From the NCBI GenBank assembly GCA_041908445.1, contig JAYRFK010000043.1:62001-126000 (forward strand): DNA of 64,000 nt. The letters run 5' to 3'. Positions 51,579 through 59,555 of the stretch are shown here, piece after piece. This stretch comes from JAEUJM01 sp041908445 (GTDB lineage Bacteria > Actinomycetota > Acidimicrobiia > Acidimicrobiales > DATDAH01). Numbering within the stretch: position 1 is the stretch's first letter; every line of letters starts with the position of its first letter. A program made the position numbers and the translations under genes. Under the pieces are notes generated by a model that was not told the DNA's origin, did not search any database, and saw nothing but the letters and a program-made list of their open reading frames with translations.

Positions 51579-52400
51579 GTGCAAGTGATCACCCTCGGCA
51601 CCGGCAACCCCATCCCCAGCCCCGACCGGGCCGGTCCCGCCACCCTCGTGCGAGCCGGCGGGCGCGACCTGCTCTTCGACTGCGGGCGCGGCGTGCTCAT
51701 GCGGGCCGCCGCCGTCGCGACCGGTCCGATGCAGTTCCACACGGTGTTCCTCACCCACCGCCACAGCGACCACATCTCCGACCTCAACGACGTCATCACC
51801 ATGCAGTGGGTGATGACGCCGGGCCCGACGCCGCTGCGGATCGTCGGCCCCGAGGGCACCCGGCGCCTGGTCGACCTGACCCTGGCCATGCTGGCCGAGG
51901 ACACCGGCTACCGCATGGCCCACCACGAGACCCTCGGCTACGAGCCCCAGGTCGAGGTGGTCGAGGTGAGCGACGGCCTCGTCTCCGACGAGGGCGGCGT
52001 GCGCATCACCTGCGCCCCCACCGAGCACTCCCCCGTCAAGCCGACCGTCGGTTTCCGCATCGAGGCCGACGACAAGGTCGTGTGCATCGCCGGCGACACC
52101 ATCCCCTGCGAGGGCCTCGATCGTCTCTGCCGGGACGCCGACCTGTACGTGCAGACCGTGGTCCGCGAGGACATCGTCGCCATGATCCCGGCGCCCCGCC
52201 TCCAGGACGTCCTCGACTACCACTCCTCGGTCACCCAGGCCGGCGAGACCGCCGCCCGCAACGGCGTGAAGGCGCTCGTGCTGACCCATCCCGTGCCCGG
52301 CGTGGCCCCCGGCACCGAGCAGGAGTGGATCGACCAGGCCAAGGCCGTCTTCGATGGCGAGGTCGCCCTCGCCAACGACCTCGACACCTTCACGCTCTAG
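51579..52400 (+). CDS. Metallo-beta-lactamase-fold hydrolase (RNase Z / arylsulfatase-like)
   Basis: 273 residues. Zinc motif HRHSDH at residues 60-65 (H-x-H-x-D-H), further ligands in APTEHSPVKPTVGF and CIAGDTIPC, and a C-terminal His in LTHPVPG. The N-terminal LGTGNPIPSPDRAGPATLV is that of the group with RNase Z and AtsA-like arylsulfatases. Its neighbour is a sulfotransferase, and the TetR gene is divergent. GTG start; the box upstream (GAGACT) is weak. Confidence 0.9.
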   Translation: MQVITLGTGNPIPSPDRAGPATLVRAGGRDLLFDCGRGVLMRAAAVATGPMQFHTVFLTHRHSDHISDLNDVITMQWVMTPGPTPLRIVGPEGTRRLVDLTLAMLAEDTGYRMAHHETLGYEPQVEVVEVSDGLVSDEGGVRITCAPTEHSPVKPTVGFRIEADDKVVCIAGDTIPCEGLDRLCRDADLYVQTVVREDIVAMIPAPRLQDVLDYHSSVTQAGETAARNGVKALVLTHPVPGVAPGTEQEWIDQAKAVFDGEVALANDLDTFTL

Positions 52401-52416
52401 GCCCCGCCACAGGACC

Positions 52417-52429
52417 TAGCGTCTCCCCC
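52417..52429 (+). promoter_or_regulatory. -10 box for leaderless sulfotransferase start
   Basis: TAGCGT (52417-52422), 7 nt, then ATG at 52430, within the 29-base gap after the MBL gene. Confidence 0.5.
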
Positions 52430-53719
52430 ATGGGGGACGACCAGGGACGGCGGCCGGCGCCGGTGCGCCTCGAGGACCTCGCGGCGCCGCGGTTCCCGGA
52501 GCACGTCGCCGAGATCATGGACTCGGTGGCGCCGATGGCGGCGGCGCTCGAGCTGCGGCCGACCGCCCTGATGGACGCCGCCTCCGAGGCGACCGGGCTC
52601 GACGACTTCGGCGACACGCGTTTCCTCGAGCCGCTCGCCGTGCTGTGCGAGGCGCTCTCCACGGACGTCGAACTCAGCCCCATGGGCAAGGTCAGCCAGC
52701 ACACGCTGTTCGCGCAGCTCCTCGCCAACCGCCTGCTGGTCGAGCACGAGATCGGCCGCCACCCGGAGATCCTCGACGAGCCCCTCGAGGCACCGATCGT
52801 CATCGCCGGCCTCCCCCGCACCGGGACGACCCACCTCCACAACCTGCTGTCCGCCGACCCCCGCCTCCGCTCGCTCCCCTACTGGGAGTCGCTCGAGCCG
52901 GTGCTGGCCGACGCCGAGCGGGTGCGCCCCGACGGGCCCCCGCCCGATCCCGACCCCCGCCTGGCCCGCACCGACGCCGCGCTCTGGTTCGTGAACGAGG
53001 CCCTGCCCCACTTCGTGCGCATGCACGAGATGACGACCCAGCACCGCCACGAGGAGATCCAGCTCCTCGCCCTCGACTTCTCGACGATGCTGTTCGAGAC
53101 CACGACGCCGCTGCCCACCTACCGGGACTGGTTCGACGCCACCGACCAGACCGCCACCTACGGCTACCTGCGCCGCGTCCTCCAGGTCTGCACCTACCTG
53201 CGCCGCCGGGACGACGGGGCACCGACCCGCTGGGTGCTCAAGTCGCCCCAGCACCTCGCCCAGTTCGGGCCGCTGCTGGCGACCTTCCCCGACGCCACCG
53301 TCGTGGTCACCCACCGCGAGCCCGTGGCGGTCACCGCCTCGATGGCGACGATGGTCGCCTACAGCGCCCGCCTCGCCCTGGCGCAGCCCGACCCGGTCGA
53401 CATCGGCCAGTACTGGGGTGACCGGGTCGAGCACCTGCTCGACGCCTGCGTCCGCGACCGGGACCTGCTGCCCGCCGACCGGTCGCTCGACGTCCGCTTC
53501 GACGACTTCATGGCCGACGACGTCGCCATGGCCCTCGCGGTCGAGGACCTCGCCGGCCTCCCACGCGACGACGCCGCCACGGCGGCCATCGCCGACTACG
53601 TCGCCACCCACCCCCGGGGACGCCACGGCACGGTCGCCTACGACCTCGCCGCGGTCGGCCTCGACGCCGACGAGCGCGCCGCCGCCCTCGCCCCCTACGC
53701 CACCCGCTTCGGCGTCTGA
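52430..53719 (+). CDS. Sulfotransferase-family protein
   Basis: 429 residues. The 5'-phosphosulfate-binding motif APIVIAGLPRTGTTHLHNLL lies near residue 125, and the 3'-phosphate block RWVLKSPQHLAQFGPLLATFPDATVVVTHREP follows about 150 residues later. These are the PAPS signature regions of the Stf0/sulfotransferase-3-like group common in mycobacteria. The N-terminal 110 residues are an extra helical domain. The acceptor could be a lipid or sterol-like alcohol (inference). Confidence 0.88.
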   Translation: MGDDQGRRPAPVRLEDLAAPRFPEHVAEIMDSVAPMAAALELRPTALMDAASEATGLDDFGDTRFLEPLAVLCEALSTDVELSPMGKVSQHTLFAQLLANRLLVEHEIGRHPEILDEPLEAPIVIAGLPRTGTTHLHNLLSADPRLRSLPYWESLEPVLADAERVRPDGPPPDPDPRLARTDAALWFVNEALPHFVRMHEMTTQHRHEEIQLLALDFSTMLFETTTPLPTYRDWFDATDQTATYGYLRRVLQVCTYLRRRDDGAPTRWVLKSPQHLAQFGPLLATFPDATVVVTHREPVAVTASMATMVAYSARLALAQPDPVDIGQYWGDRVEHLLDACVRDRDLLPADRSLDVRFDDFMADDVAMALAVEDLAGLPRDDAATAAIADYVATHPRGRHGTVAYDLAAVGLDADERAAALAPYATRFGV

Positions 53720-53735
53720 CCCGGCCCGTCCGGGA

Positions 53736-53782
53736 ATTTCGTGGTGAGAAACCCCCGATACGGGGGTTTCTCATCAAGAAAT
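53736..53782. terminator. Long hairpin (family A) between convergent genes
   Basis: Arms ATTTC-TGGTGAGAAACCCCCG and CGGGGGTTTCTCATCA-GAAAT, loop ATA, one G-T pair and one mismatch in about 21 bp. It starts 17 bases after the sulfotransferase stop and ends 16 bases before the amidohydrolase stop. Confidence 0.75.
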
Positions 53783-53798
53783 CCTGCGTGCTGAAGGG

Positions 53799-55010
53799 TC
53801 AGGTGAGGTCGAGGCCGAGCATGCGGATGGCGTTGCCCCGCACGATCTTGTGCACCACGTCGGGCGGGAGGTGGCCCATCATCTTCTCGGCGACCTCCTT
53901 GGTGTGGGGCCACGTCGAGTCGGTGTGGGGGTAGTCGGTCTCGAAGGTGATGTTGTCCACGCCGACCGCCTCGAGGGAGTCGAGGCCGTGCTTGTCCCGG
54001 AAGAAGCAGCCGTAGATCTGGCGGTAGTAGTAGGTCGACGGCGGCTCGGGGATGACGTCGCGCACGCCGCCCCACGCCCGGTGCTCCTCCCACACGTCGT
54101 CGGCCCGCTCGAGGATGTAGGGGATCCAGCCGATCTGGCCCTCGGAGTAGGCGAGGGTCAGGTCCGGGTGGCGGACCAGCACGCCGGAGAAGAGGAAGTC
54201 GCTCATCGAGCTCATGGCGTTGCCGAAGCTCAGCGTCGCCGCCACCGCCGGCGGGGCGTCGGGCGAGGTCGCCGGCATCTGCGACGACGAGCCGATGTGC
54301 ATGCACACGACCGTCCCCGTGTCCTCGCAGGCCTGGAAGAACGGCTCCCAGTAGCCGGAGTGCAGGGTGGGCAGGCCGAGCTTGGCGGGGATCTCGCTGA
54401 AGGTCACCGCCCGCACGCCCCGCTCGGCGTTGCGGCGCACCTCGGCGGCGGCGAGCTCGACGTCCCACAGCGGGACGATGATCAGCGGGATGAGGGCGCC
54501 GTCGGAGTCCCCGCACCACTCCTCGACCATGTAGTCGTTGTAGGCGTAGACGCAGGCCTCGGCGAGCTCCTTGTCCTCGGCCTCGGCGAAGGTCTGGCCG
54601 CAGAAGCGCGGGAAGGTCGGGAACGACAGCGACGCCTCGACGTGGTTGGCGACCATGTCCTCGACGCGGGCCTTGGGCTCGTAGCAGCCGGGGCGCATCT
54701 CGTCGTAGGTGATGGGCGACAGCGTCATGTCGTCGCGCTCGAACCCGACCGCGGCCACGTGGCGCTTGTGGGGGAAGAGCTTGCCCTCGTACACCCACAT
54801 GTCGCAGGGCGGGGCGTCGTCGGACAGCTCGTACTCGTAGGTGGTACCGCTGACGTACTTCAGCCCGGCGAGGCCGTGGCGCTCGATCCTCGGCGCCCGG
54901 TCCTTGAACCGGGCCGGCAGCCAGGTCTCCCAGAGGTGGGCGGGCTCGACGATGTGGTCGTCGACGCTGACGATCAGCGGGATCTCGGTGGGCTCGGTCA
55001 CGTCCGTCAC
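53799..55010 (-). CDS. Amidohydrolase-2 family metal-dependent hydrolase
   Basis: 403 residues. N-terminal SVDDHIVEPAHLWETWLP is the first metal-binding strand (D-x-H in most relatives, here DDH). Later blocks are PTFPRFCGQTFAEA, VCMHIGSSSQMP, and FETDYPHTDSTWPHTKEVAEKMM with the metal Asp/His, closing with IVRGNAIRMLGLDL. Family members are decarboxylases and hydrolases of aromatic or lactone compounds. GTG start. A TetR-type palindrome lies 29 bases upstream. Confidence 0.9.
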   Translation of the reverse strand: MTDVTEPTEIPLIVSVDDHIVEPAHLWETWLPARFKDRAPRIERHGLAGLKYVSGTTYEYELSDDAPPCDMWVYEGKLFPHKRHVAAVGFERDDMTLSPITYDEMRPGCYEPKARVEDMVANHVEASLSFPTFPRFCGQTFAEAEDKELAEACVYAYNDYMVEEWCGDSDGALIPLIIVPLWDVELAAAEVRRNAERGVRAVTFSEIPAKLGLPTLHSGYWEPFFQACEDTGTVVCMHIGSSSQMPATSPDAPPAVAATLSFGNAMSSMSDFLFSGVLVRHPDLTLAYSEGQIGWIPYILERADDVWEEHRAWGGVRDVIPEPPSTYYYRQIYGCFFRDKHGLDSLEAVGVDNITFETDYPHTDSTWPHTKEVAEKMMGHLPPDVVHKIVRGNAIRMLGLDLT

Positions 55011-55038
55011 TGGGAGGCCTCCGTTCCTGAGGACCGTT

Positions 55039-55055
55039 TCTGACGACCCGTCAGA
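55039..55055. promoter_or_regulatory. Palindrome upstream of amidohydrolase gene, TetR-type operator
   Basis: TCTGACG-ACC-CGTCAGA: 7-base perfect arms, 3-base spacer. TGACG...CGTCA is a common TetR-family site. It lies between the divergent amidohydrolase and DUF1385 genes. Confidence 0.6.
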
Positions 55056-55107
55056 TTCGGCGTCACCCTACCCCCACGGTCAACCGCCACCGCCCTCCGG
55101 CCGATAG

Positions 55108-56076
55108 GTGACCGTGCCCGATGCCGCCGACGAGACGCGCCCCGAACCGACCGCTGCGCCCCCGGCCCACGGCCTCGACCCGTCGACGCCCATCGGCGGC
55201 CAGGCGGTCGTCGAGGGCGTGATGATGCGGGGGCCGCACCGCTGGGCGGTCGCCGCCCGCCGACCGGACGGCAGCATCGCCACCACCGACGAGCACGTGC
55301 CGACCTGGGCCCAGAAGCCGAAAGCGATCCCCGTCGTGCGGGGCGCCTTCGCCCTGGTCGAGACCATGGCCCTCGGCCTCAAGGCCCTCAAGTGGTCGGC
55401 CGCGGTCGAGCGCGGCGAGGAGGAGGGCGAGCCGGCCAGCAACCGGTCGCTCGCCATCACCACGGTGGTCACCCTCGCGGTCTTCGTGGCCATCTTCGCG
55501 GTCGTGCCCGCGGCGGTCGCCCACGCCATCGCCGACCGGTTCCACGACAACACCGCCGTCTTCCTCGTCTCGGAGGGCGTGCTGCGCCTCGGCCTCTTCC
55601 TCGGCTACGTCGTCGCCATCGGCCGCTCGCCCGCCATCCGCCGGACCTACGAGTACCACGGCGCCGAGCACATGGTCATCGCCGCCTTCGAGCACGCCGA
55701 GCCCCTCACCGTCGAGGCGGCCCGCCGCTACTCCACGCGCCACGCCCGCTGCGGCACCGACTTCCTGCTGCTCGTGGTGGTGGTGGCCATCGTGGTCTTC
55801 TCGCTGTTCGGCCAGGCCTCGTGGCCGGTGCTGATCCTCACCCGGGTGATCGGCCTGCCCCTCGTCGCCGGCCTCGCCTACGAGATCCTGCGCCTGGCCA
55901 AGCGCCGGCCGGACTCCACGGTGGTCAAGGCCATCACCGCCCCCGGCCTGGCCCTGCAGGCCATCACCACCAAGCCCCCCGCCGACGACCAGATCGAGGT
56001 GGCCATCGCCAGCCTCGAGGCGGTGCTCGCCGCGGAGGCCGGCGCCGCGGCCGACGCCGAGCCCAGCAACGCCTGA
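55108..56076 (+). CDS. DUF1385 (YqhQ-like) membrane protein
   Basis: 322 residues. The family marker TPIGGQAVVEGVMMRGPHRWAVAARRPDGSI lies at the N-terminus, with EYHGAEHMVIAAFEHAEPLTVEAARRYSTRHARCGTDFLLLVVVVAIVVFSL in the centre. Four membrane helices are visible. The conserved metal-like residues (His/Glu of HGAEH, Cys and His of RHARCG) suggest enzyme activity, but none is established. GTG start (either 55108 or 55114). Confidence 0.92.
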   Translation: MTVPDAADETRPEPTAAPPAHGLDPSTPIGGQAVVEGVMMRGPHRWAVAARRPDGSIATTDEHVPTWAQKPKAIPVVRGAFALVETMALGLKALKWSAAVERGEEEGEPASNRSLAITTVVTLAVFVAIFAVVPAAVAHAIADRFHDNTAVFLVSEGVLRLGLFLGYVVAIGRSPAIRRTYEYHGAEHMVIAAFEHAEPLTVEAARRYSTRHARCGTDFLLLVVVVAIVVFSLFGQASWPVLILTRVIGLPLVAGLAYEILRLAKRRPDSTVVKAITAPGLALQAITTKPPADDQIEVAIASLEAVLAAEAGAAADAEPSNA

Positions 56077-56146
56077 GCCCGGACGCGGCGGCGCCGCCCC
56101 CGTGGATCCCGCGGGCGGCGCCGTCCGAACCGCGGTGGAGCGGGGG

Positions 56147-57118
56147 TCAGTTGTTCTGGAGGACCCCGATGATCGTCTGGAAGTTCTGCGTGGTGATGCG
56201 GGGCCCGCTGTTCAGCGGCGGGTTCCCGCCGGCGCCGTAGGAGTGGATGCCCATGCCGCAGGGGCCACCGCACGAGGGCCGGTTGGCCACCATGATGGGC
56301 GAGCCCGACTGCCCGCCGGCGGTGTCGATGGCGTAGTAGATCATGCTGGCGTCGGTGCGGGCGGCCATGGTGCCCGACATCTTCCAGTGGGTGCCGAACG
56401 GCTTGTCACCCGGGTAGCCCTCGACCCGGCCGGTCTTGCCGTCGAGCTGGTTGATTCCGGGCACCGAGAAGAACCCCAGGGTGCCGACGGTGTTGCCGAT
56501 CGTGCAGTCGAGCCGCATGATCGCCCAGTCGTGCTTGGCCTTGCCCTTGGTGCGCCAGCCCGACTTGGCGAAGAGCCCGTTCACGTTGCAGCCGCCGAAC
56601 GGGTCGGAGGCGCCGTTGCGACCGGGGAAGAACTGGGCCGCGTCGATCGGGTCGCCGCCGGTGGGCGTGGGGTCGTAGGCACAGTGGCCCGAGGTCAGGA
56701 TGAAGTCGGGGTCGATCAGCCAGCCGGTGCAGATGAAGCTGTCGCCGTTCTGGGTGAACTCGATCTGGCCGATGGCCGAGGCCGGGTACTGGGTGGTGTT
56801 GGTGACCTGCTGGCGACCGTCGGCGCCGATCACCGACTCACCGCCGACCGGCTGGCCCTCGTGGGCGCCGCGCACGACGGTGGCCTCGGGGGCGAGGCCC
56901 GACTCGGTGAGCACGCCGGTGCCGGGCGAGCCCGGCGAGGTCAGCGCGCCGGACTCACCGCCGAGCACCGGCGGCGCGGACAGGATCTCGATCGGGACCG
57001 GGCCGCTGTCGCCTGCCTCCTGGCCGGTGGCGGAGGGGGCGCCGGTGATGGCGGTCAATGAGGCGGCGAGTGCCGCAAGGGCACCCATAATGGCCGCCCG
57101 CTTGGTGAACCGAGACAT
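56147..57118 (-). CDS. Secreted S1B-type serine protease (glutamyl endopeptidase-like), paralog 1
   Basis: 323 residues from ATG 57118 (MSRFTKRAAIM), with GGGGAGGGG upstream. A signal peptide and a 60-80-residue propeptide are followed by VIGADGRQQV. Catalytic triad: H145 (TSGHC), D197 (HDWAIMRLD), S271 (GGQSGSP). After the Ser comes CGGPCGMGIHSYG, a Cys pair shared by two other proteins of the window. The fold resembles V8/glutamyl endopeptidases. Confidence 0.93.
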   Translation of the reverse strand: MSRFTKRAAIMGALAALAASLTAITGAPSATGQEAGDSGPVPIEILSAPPVLGGESGALTSPGSPGTGVLTESGLAPEATVVRGAHEGQPVGGESVIGADGRQQVTNTTQYPASAIGQIEFTQNGDSFICTGWLIDPDFILTSGHCAYDPTPTGGDPIDAAQFFPGRNGASDPFGGCNVNGLFAKSGWRTKGKAKHDWAIMRLDCTIGNTVGTLGFFSVPGINQLDGKTGRVEGYPGDKPFGTHWKMSGTMAARTDASMIYYAIDTAGGQSGSPIMVANRPSCGGPCGMGIHSYGAGGNPPLNSGPRITTQNFQTIIGVLQNN

Positions 57119-57202
57119 GTTCTTACCCCTCCCCGGGGATCGACTGATTTGCGACCAGTCCATGATCGCGCAACGGCCGCAATCACGCACCTCGCCCCCG
57201 GG

Positions 57203-58231
57203 TCAGTCGCCGTTCTGCGCCGCGACCGCGAGGATGGTGCTGATGCGACCGGCGGTGAGCATCGGGCCGCTGTTCATGGGCGGCGTGCCACTGGCGCCGT
57301 AGGCGTGGACGCCGGCGCTGCACGGGCCGCCGCAGGACGGGCGGTTCCACTTGAACAGCGGCGAGCCGCTCTGCCCCCCGTAGGTGTCCATCGGGTAGTA
57401 GAGGTAGTTCACGCTGTTGCGGTCGACCTCGCCGGCCATCTTCCAGCGCGAGCCGTTGCTCTTGTCGCCCGGATAGCCCTCGACCCGGAGGCGCCGACCG
57501 GCGAAAGCGTTGTCGCCGGACAGGGTGAACAGGCCGAACGAGCCGGCGGTCTCGCTGAAGTCGCAGCCCGGCCCGAGCTGTTGCACCGAGTAGTCGTGGG
57601 CCGGCTTGCCGTCGACCCGCCACTGCTCCGGGGCCCACACCGCCGCCATGGCGCAGCTGCCGAACGGATCGACCACGGTGCCGCTGTTGCGCTCCCGGCC
57701 GGGCGCGAACGTGGCGGACTCGATGGGGTCGTCGCCGCCGGGACTCGGGTCGAACGAGCAGTGGCCGGCGGTGAGCACCGAGTTGCCGTCGATGAGGTAA
57801 CCCGTGCAGAGGTACGTCCGGCCACGCTGCGTGAAGACGATCTGGCCGATGGCCGACAAGGGGAAGGTGCTGGTCACTGCCAGGCTGAGGCGCTCACGGC
57901 CGTCGGCGCCGATGACCGACTCCTGGCCGCCGATGATCGACTGGGGCACGCCCGCCGCGGTCGCCGGCACCGCCGCGGTCTCCGGGCTGGTGGTCGCCGC
58001 GAAGGGGGGCGCGCCGCTCGGTGCGTGGGCGCGGCTCGACGTGGGCCCCGGCTCGGTCGGGGTCGGGAGCACCGTGACACCGGTCGCCGGCCCGGCGTCC
58101 TGGGCCGGGGCCGCCGCGGCCCCACCGGCGAAGACCGCGAGCACGGCGGCGACGAGGCCGGCGACGAGGAGGACGCGGCTCGGGACAGGTGATCGCACGG
58201 CGGGGGGCCTCCGGGTCGACGAGTTCGCCAC
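57203..58231 (-). CDS. Secreted S1B-type serine protease, paralog 2
   Basis: 342 residues. The longer N-terminus has a signal helix (VLLVAGLVAAVLAVFAGGAAA, about 20-40) and a Pro/Thr-rich linker to VIGADGRERL. Triad: H157 (TAGHC), D213 (HDYSVQQL), S288 (GGQSGSP). CGGPCSAGVHAYG follows. It shares the same order of blocks as paralog 1, with the segment VIGADGR almost identical; the genes are probably a tandem duplication. GTG start. Confidence 0.93.
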   Translation of the reverse strand: MANSSTRRPPAVRSPVPSRVLLVAGLVAAVLAVFAGGAAAAPAQDAGPATGVTVLPTPTEPGPTSSRAHAPSGAPPFAATTSPETAAVPATAAGVPQSIIGGQESVIGADGRERLSLAVTSTFPLSAIGQIVFTQRGRTYLCTGYLIDGNSVLTAGHCSFDPSPGGDDPIESATFAPGRERNSGTVVDPFGSCAMAAVWAPEQWRVDGKPAHDYSVQQLGPGCDFSETAGSFGLFTLSGDNAFAGRRLRVEGYPGDKSNGSRWKMAGEVDRNSVNYLYYPMDTYGGQSGSPLFKWNRPSCGGPCSAGVHAYGASGTPPMNSGPMLTAGRISTILAVAAQNGD

Positions 58232-58257
58232 CCGTTCTACCGGGAGACCCCGCTAAC

Positions 58258-58285
58258 CGAGCGGTACCAGGCGAGCGGTACCAGG
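58258..58285. repeat. 14-bp tandem direct repeat upstream of paralog 2
   Basis: CGAGCGGTACCAGG occurs twice back to back (58258-58271, 58272-58285), each with the palindrome GGTACC. It lies 27-54 bases before the protease start, between it and tRNA-Sec. Possible regulator site. Confidence 0.6.
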
Positions 58286-58382
58286 GAGAACGCCCCTGGG
58301 GGGCGACGGGTTCCCGGGCTCGGGTCGTCGGGGCGGTCGCGCCGACGTGGGGGCGTGCCGTCTGGTTGAATCCAGGAGGCGT

Positions 58383-58478
58383 GGAAGCGATCGAGTTCCT
58401 GGTGGGCTCCCCGGTCTTCAAAACCGTGCGGCACCTGCGTGCAGGTGCGGGGGGTTCGATTCCCCTTCGCTTCCGCCA
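58383..58478 (+). tRNA. selC: tRNA-Sec (anticodon UCA)
   Basis: 96 nt. An 8-bp acceptor stem GGAAGCGA/TCGCTTCC, loop CTTCAAA with anticodon TCA at 58418-58420, a long variable arm with an 8-bp stem (GCACCTGC-GT-GCAGGTGC, 58431-58448), and T arm GGGG-TTCGATT-CCCC. G discriminator and CCA end are encoded. The long acceptor and variable arms separate it from suppressor tRNAs. selD follows 30 bases later. Confidence 0.96.
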
Positions 58479-58508
58479 GCCCCCGGGCCCGTCGCAGGTC
58501 CCGGCGCC

Positions 58509-59555
58509 GTGACCGACGTCCGCCTCACCGCCTTCTCGCACGGCGCCGGCTGCGGGTGCAAGCTCTCCGCCTCCGAATTGCGCGCCGCCCTCGCGACCAT
58601 GACCCGGCCGCTGCCCGGCCACCCCGACGTGCTCGTCGGGCCCGCCGGCGCCGACGACGCCGGCGTGTTCCGGATCGACGGGCGGCGCGCCCTGGTCCAG
58701 ACCCTCGACTTCTTCACGCCCGTGGTGGACGACCCGGGCGACTGGGGCGCCATCGCGGCGACGAACGCGCTGAGCGACGTGTACGCGATGGGCGGCGTGC
58801 CGTTGACCGCCCTGAACATCGTGGCCTGGCCCCGCGACGGACTGCCGATGGACCTGTTGGGCCGGGTGCTCGACGGCGCCGCCGAGGTGCTGGAGCGGGC
58901 CGGCTGCGCGCTCGTCGGGGGGCACTCGATCGACGACCCGGAGCCGAAGTTCGGCCTGTCCGTCACCGGCCTGGTGGACCCGGCCGCCCTGTTGACCAAC
59001 GCGGCCGGTCGCCCCGGCGACGCCCTCGTGCTGACCAAGCCGCTCGGCACCGGGGTCGTCACCACCGCGGCCAAACGCGGCGAGTGCCCACCCGATGTCC
59101 TCGCCGCCGCGGTGCGGTCCATGACCACGCTCAACGCGTCGGCGGCCGAGCGGGCCGCGGCCCGCGGCGCCCGGTGCGCGACCGACGTCACCGGCTTCGG
59201 GCTGCTGGGGCACCTCAGCGAGGTGGTGGCGGCGTCGGGGGTGGACGCGCTCGTCGAGGCCGAGCGGCTCCCGCTGCTGCCCGGGGTGGAGGAACTGATC
59301 GTGGGCGGCGCCATCGCCGGCGGCACCCGTCGCAACCGGGACGACGCGAGGCAGGTGCGCTGGGGGGAGGTGGCCGAAGCCCGTCGGTGGGTGGCGTGCG
59401 ACGCCCAGACCTCGGGCGGGCTCCTCGTCGCGCTGGCGCCCGACGCCGCCATCGCCCTCGTCGAGGATCTCGCCGACGGCCCCGCGGGGCCCGCGGTCGT
59501 GATCGGCCACCTCCTCGAACGGGTCGGCGACGAGCCGGCGGTGACGATCCGATGA
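58509..59555 (+). CDS. selD: Selenide, water dikinase (selenophosphate synthetase)
   Basis: 348 residues. It makes selenophosphate from selenide and ATP. N-terminal FSHGAGCGCK holds the catalytic Cys (C15, matching Cys17 of E. coli) and Lys (K18). The protein uses Cys, not Sec, so it does not depend on its own product. Further blocks are AATNALSDVYAMGG, LVGGHSIDDPEPKFGLSVTG, and TDVTGFGLLGHLSEV. The GTG start lies 30 bases after tRNA-Sec; the longer open frame upstream would run through the tRNA. ATGA overlap with selA. Confidence 0.96.
   Translation: MTDVRLTAFSHGAGCGCKLSASELRAALATMTRPLPGHPDVLVGPAGADDAGVFRIDGRRALVQTLDFFTPVVDDPGDWGAIAATNALSDVYAMGGVPLTALNIVAWPRDGLPMDLLGRVLDGAAEVLERAGCALVGGHSIDDPEPKFGLSVTGLVDPAALLTNAAGRPGDALVLTKPLGTGVVTTAAKRGECPPDVLAAAVRSMTTLNASAAERAAARGARCATDVTGFGLLGHLSEVVAASGVDALVEAERLPLLPGVEELIVGGAIAGGTRRNRDDARQVRWGEVAEARRWVACDAQTSGGLLVALAPDAAIALVEDLADGPAGPAVVIGHLLERVGDEPAVTIR

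Noticed and set aside
58347..58508. Extended N-terminus of selD
   Set aside because: It would be read through the tRNA-Sec gene; the SelD N-terminus aligns from GTG 58509.
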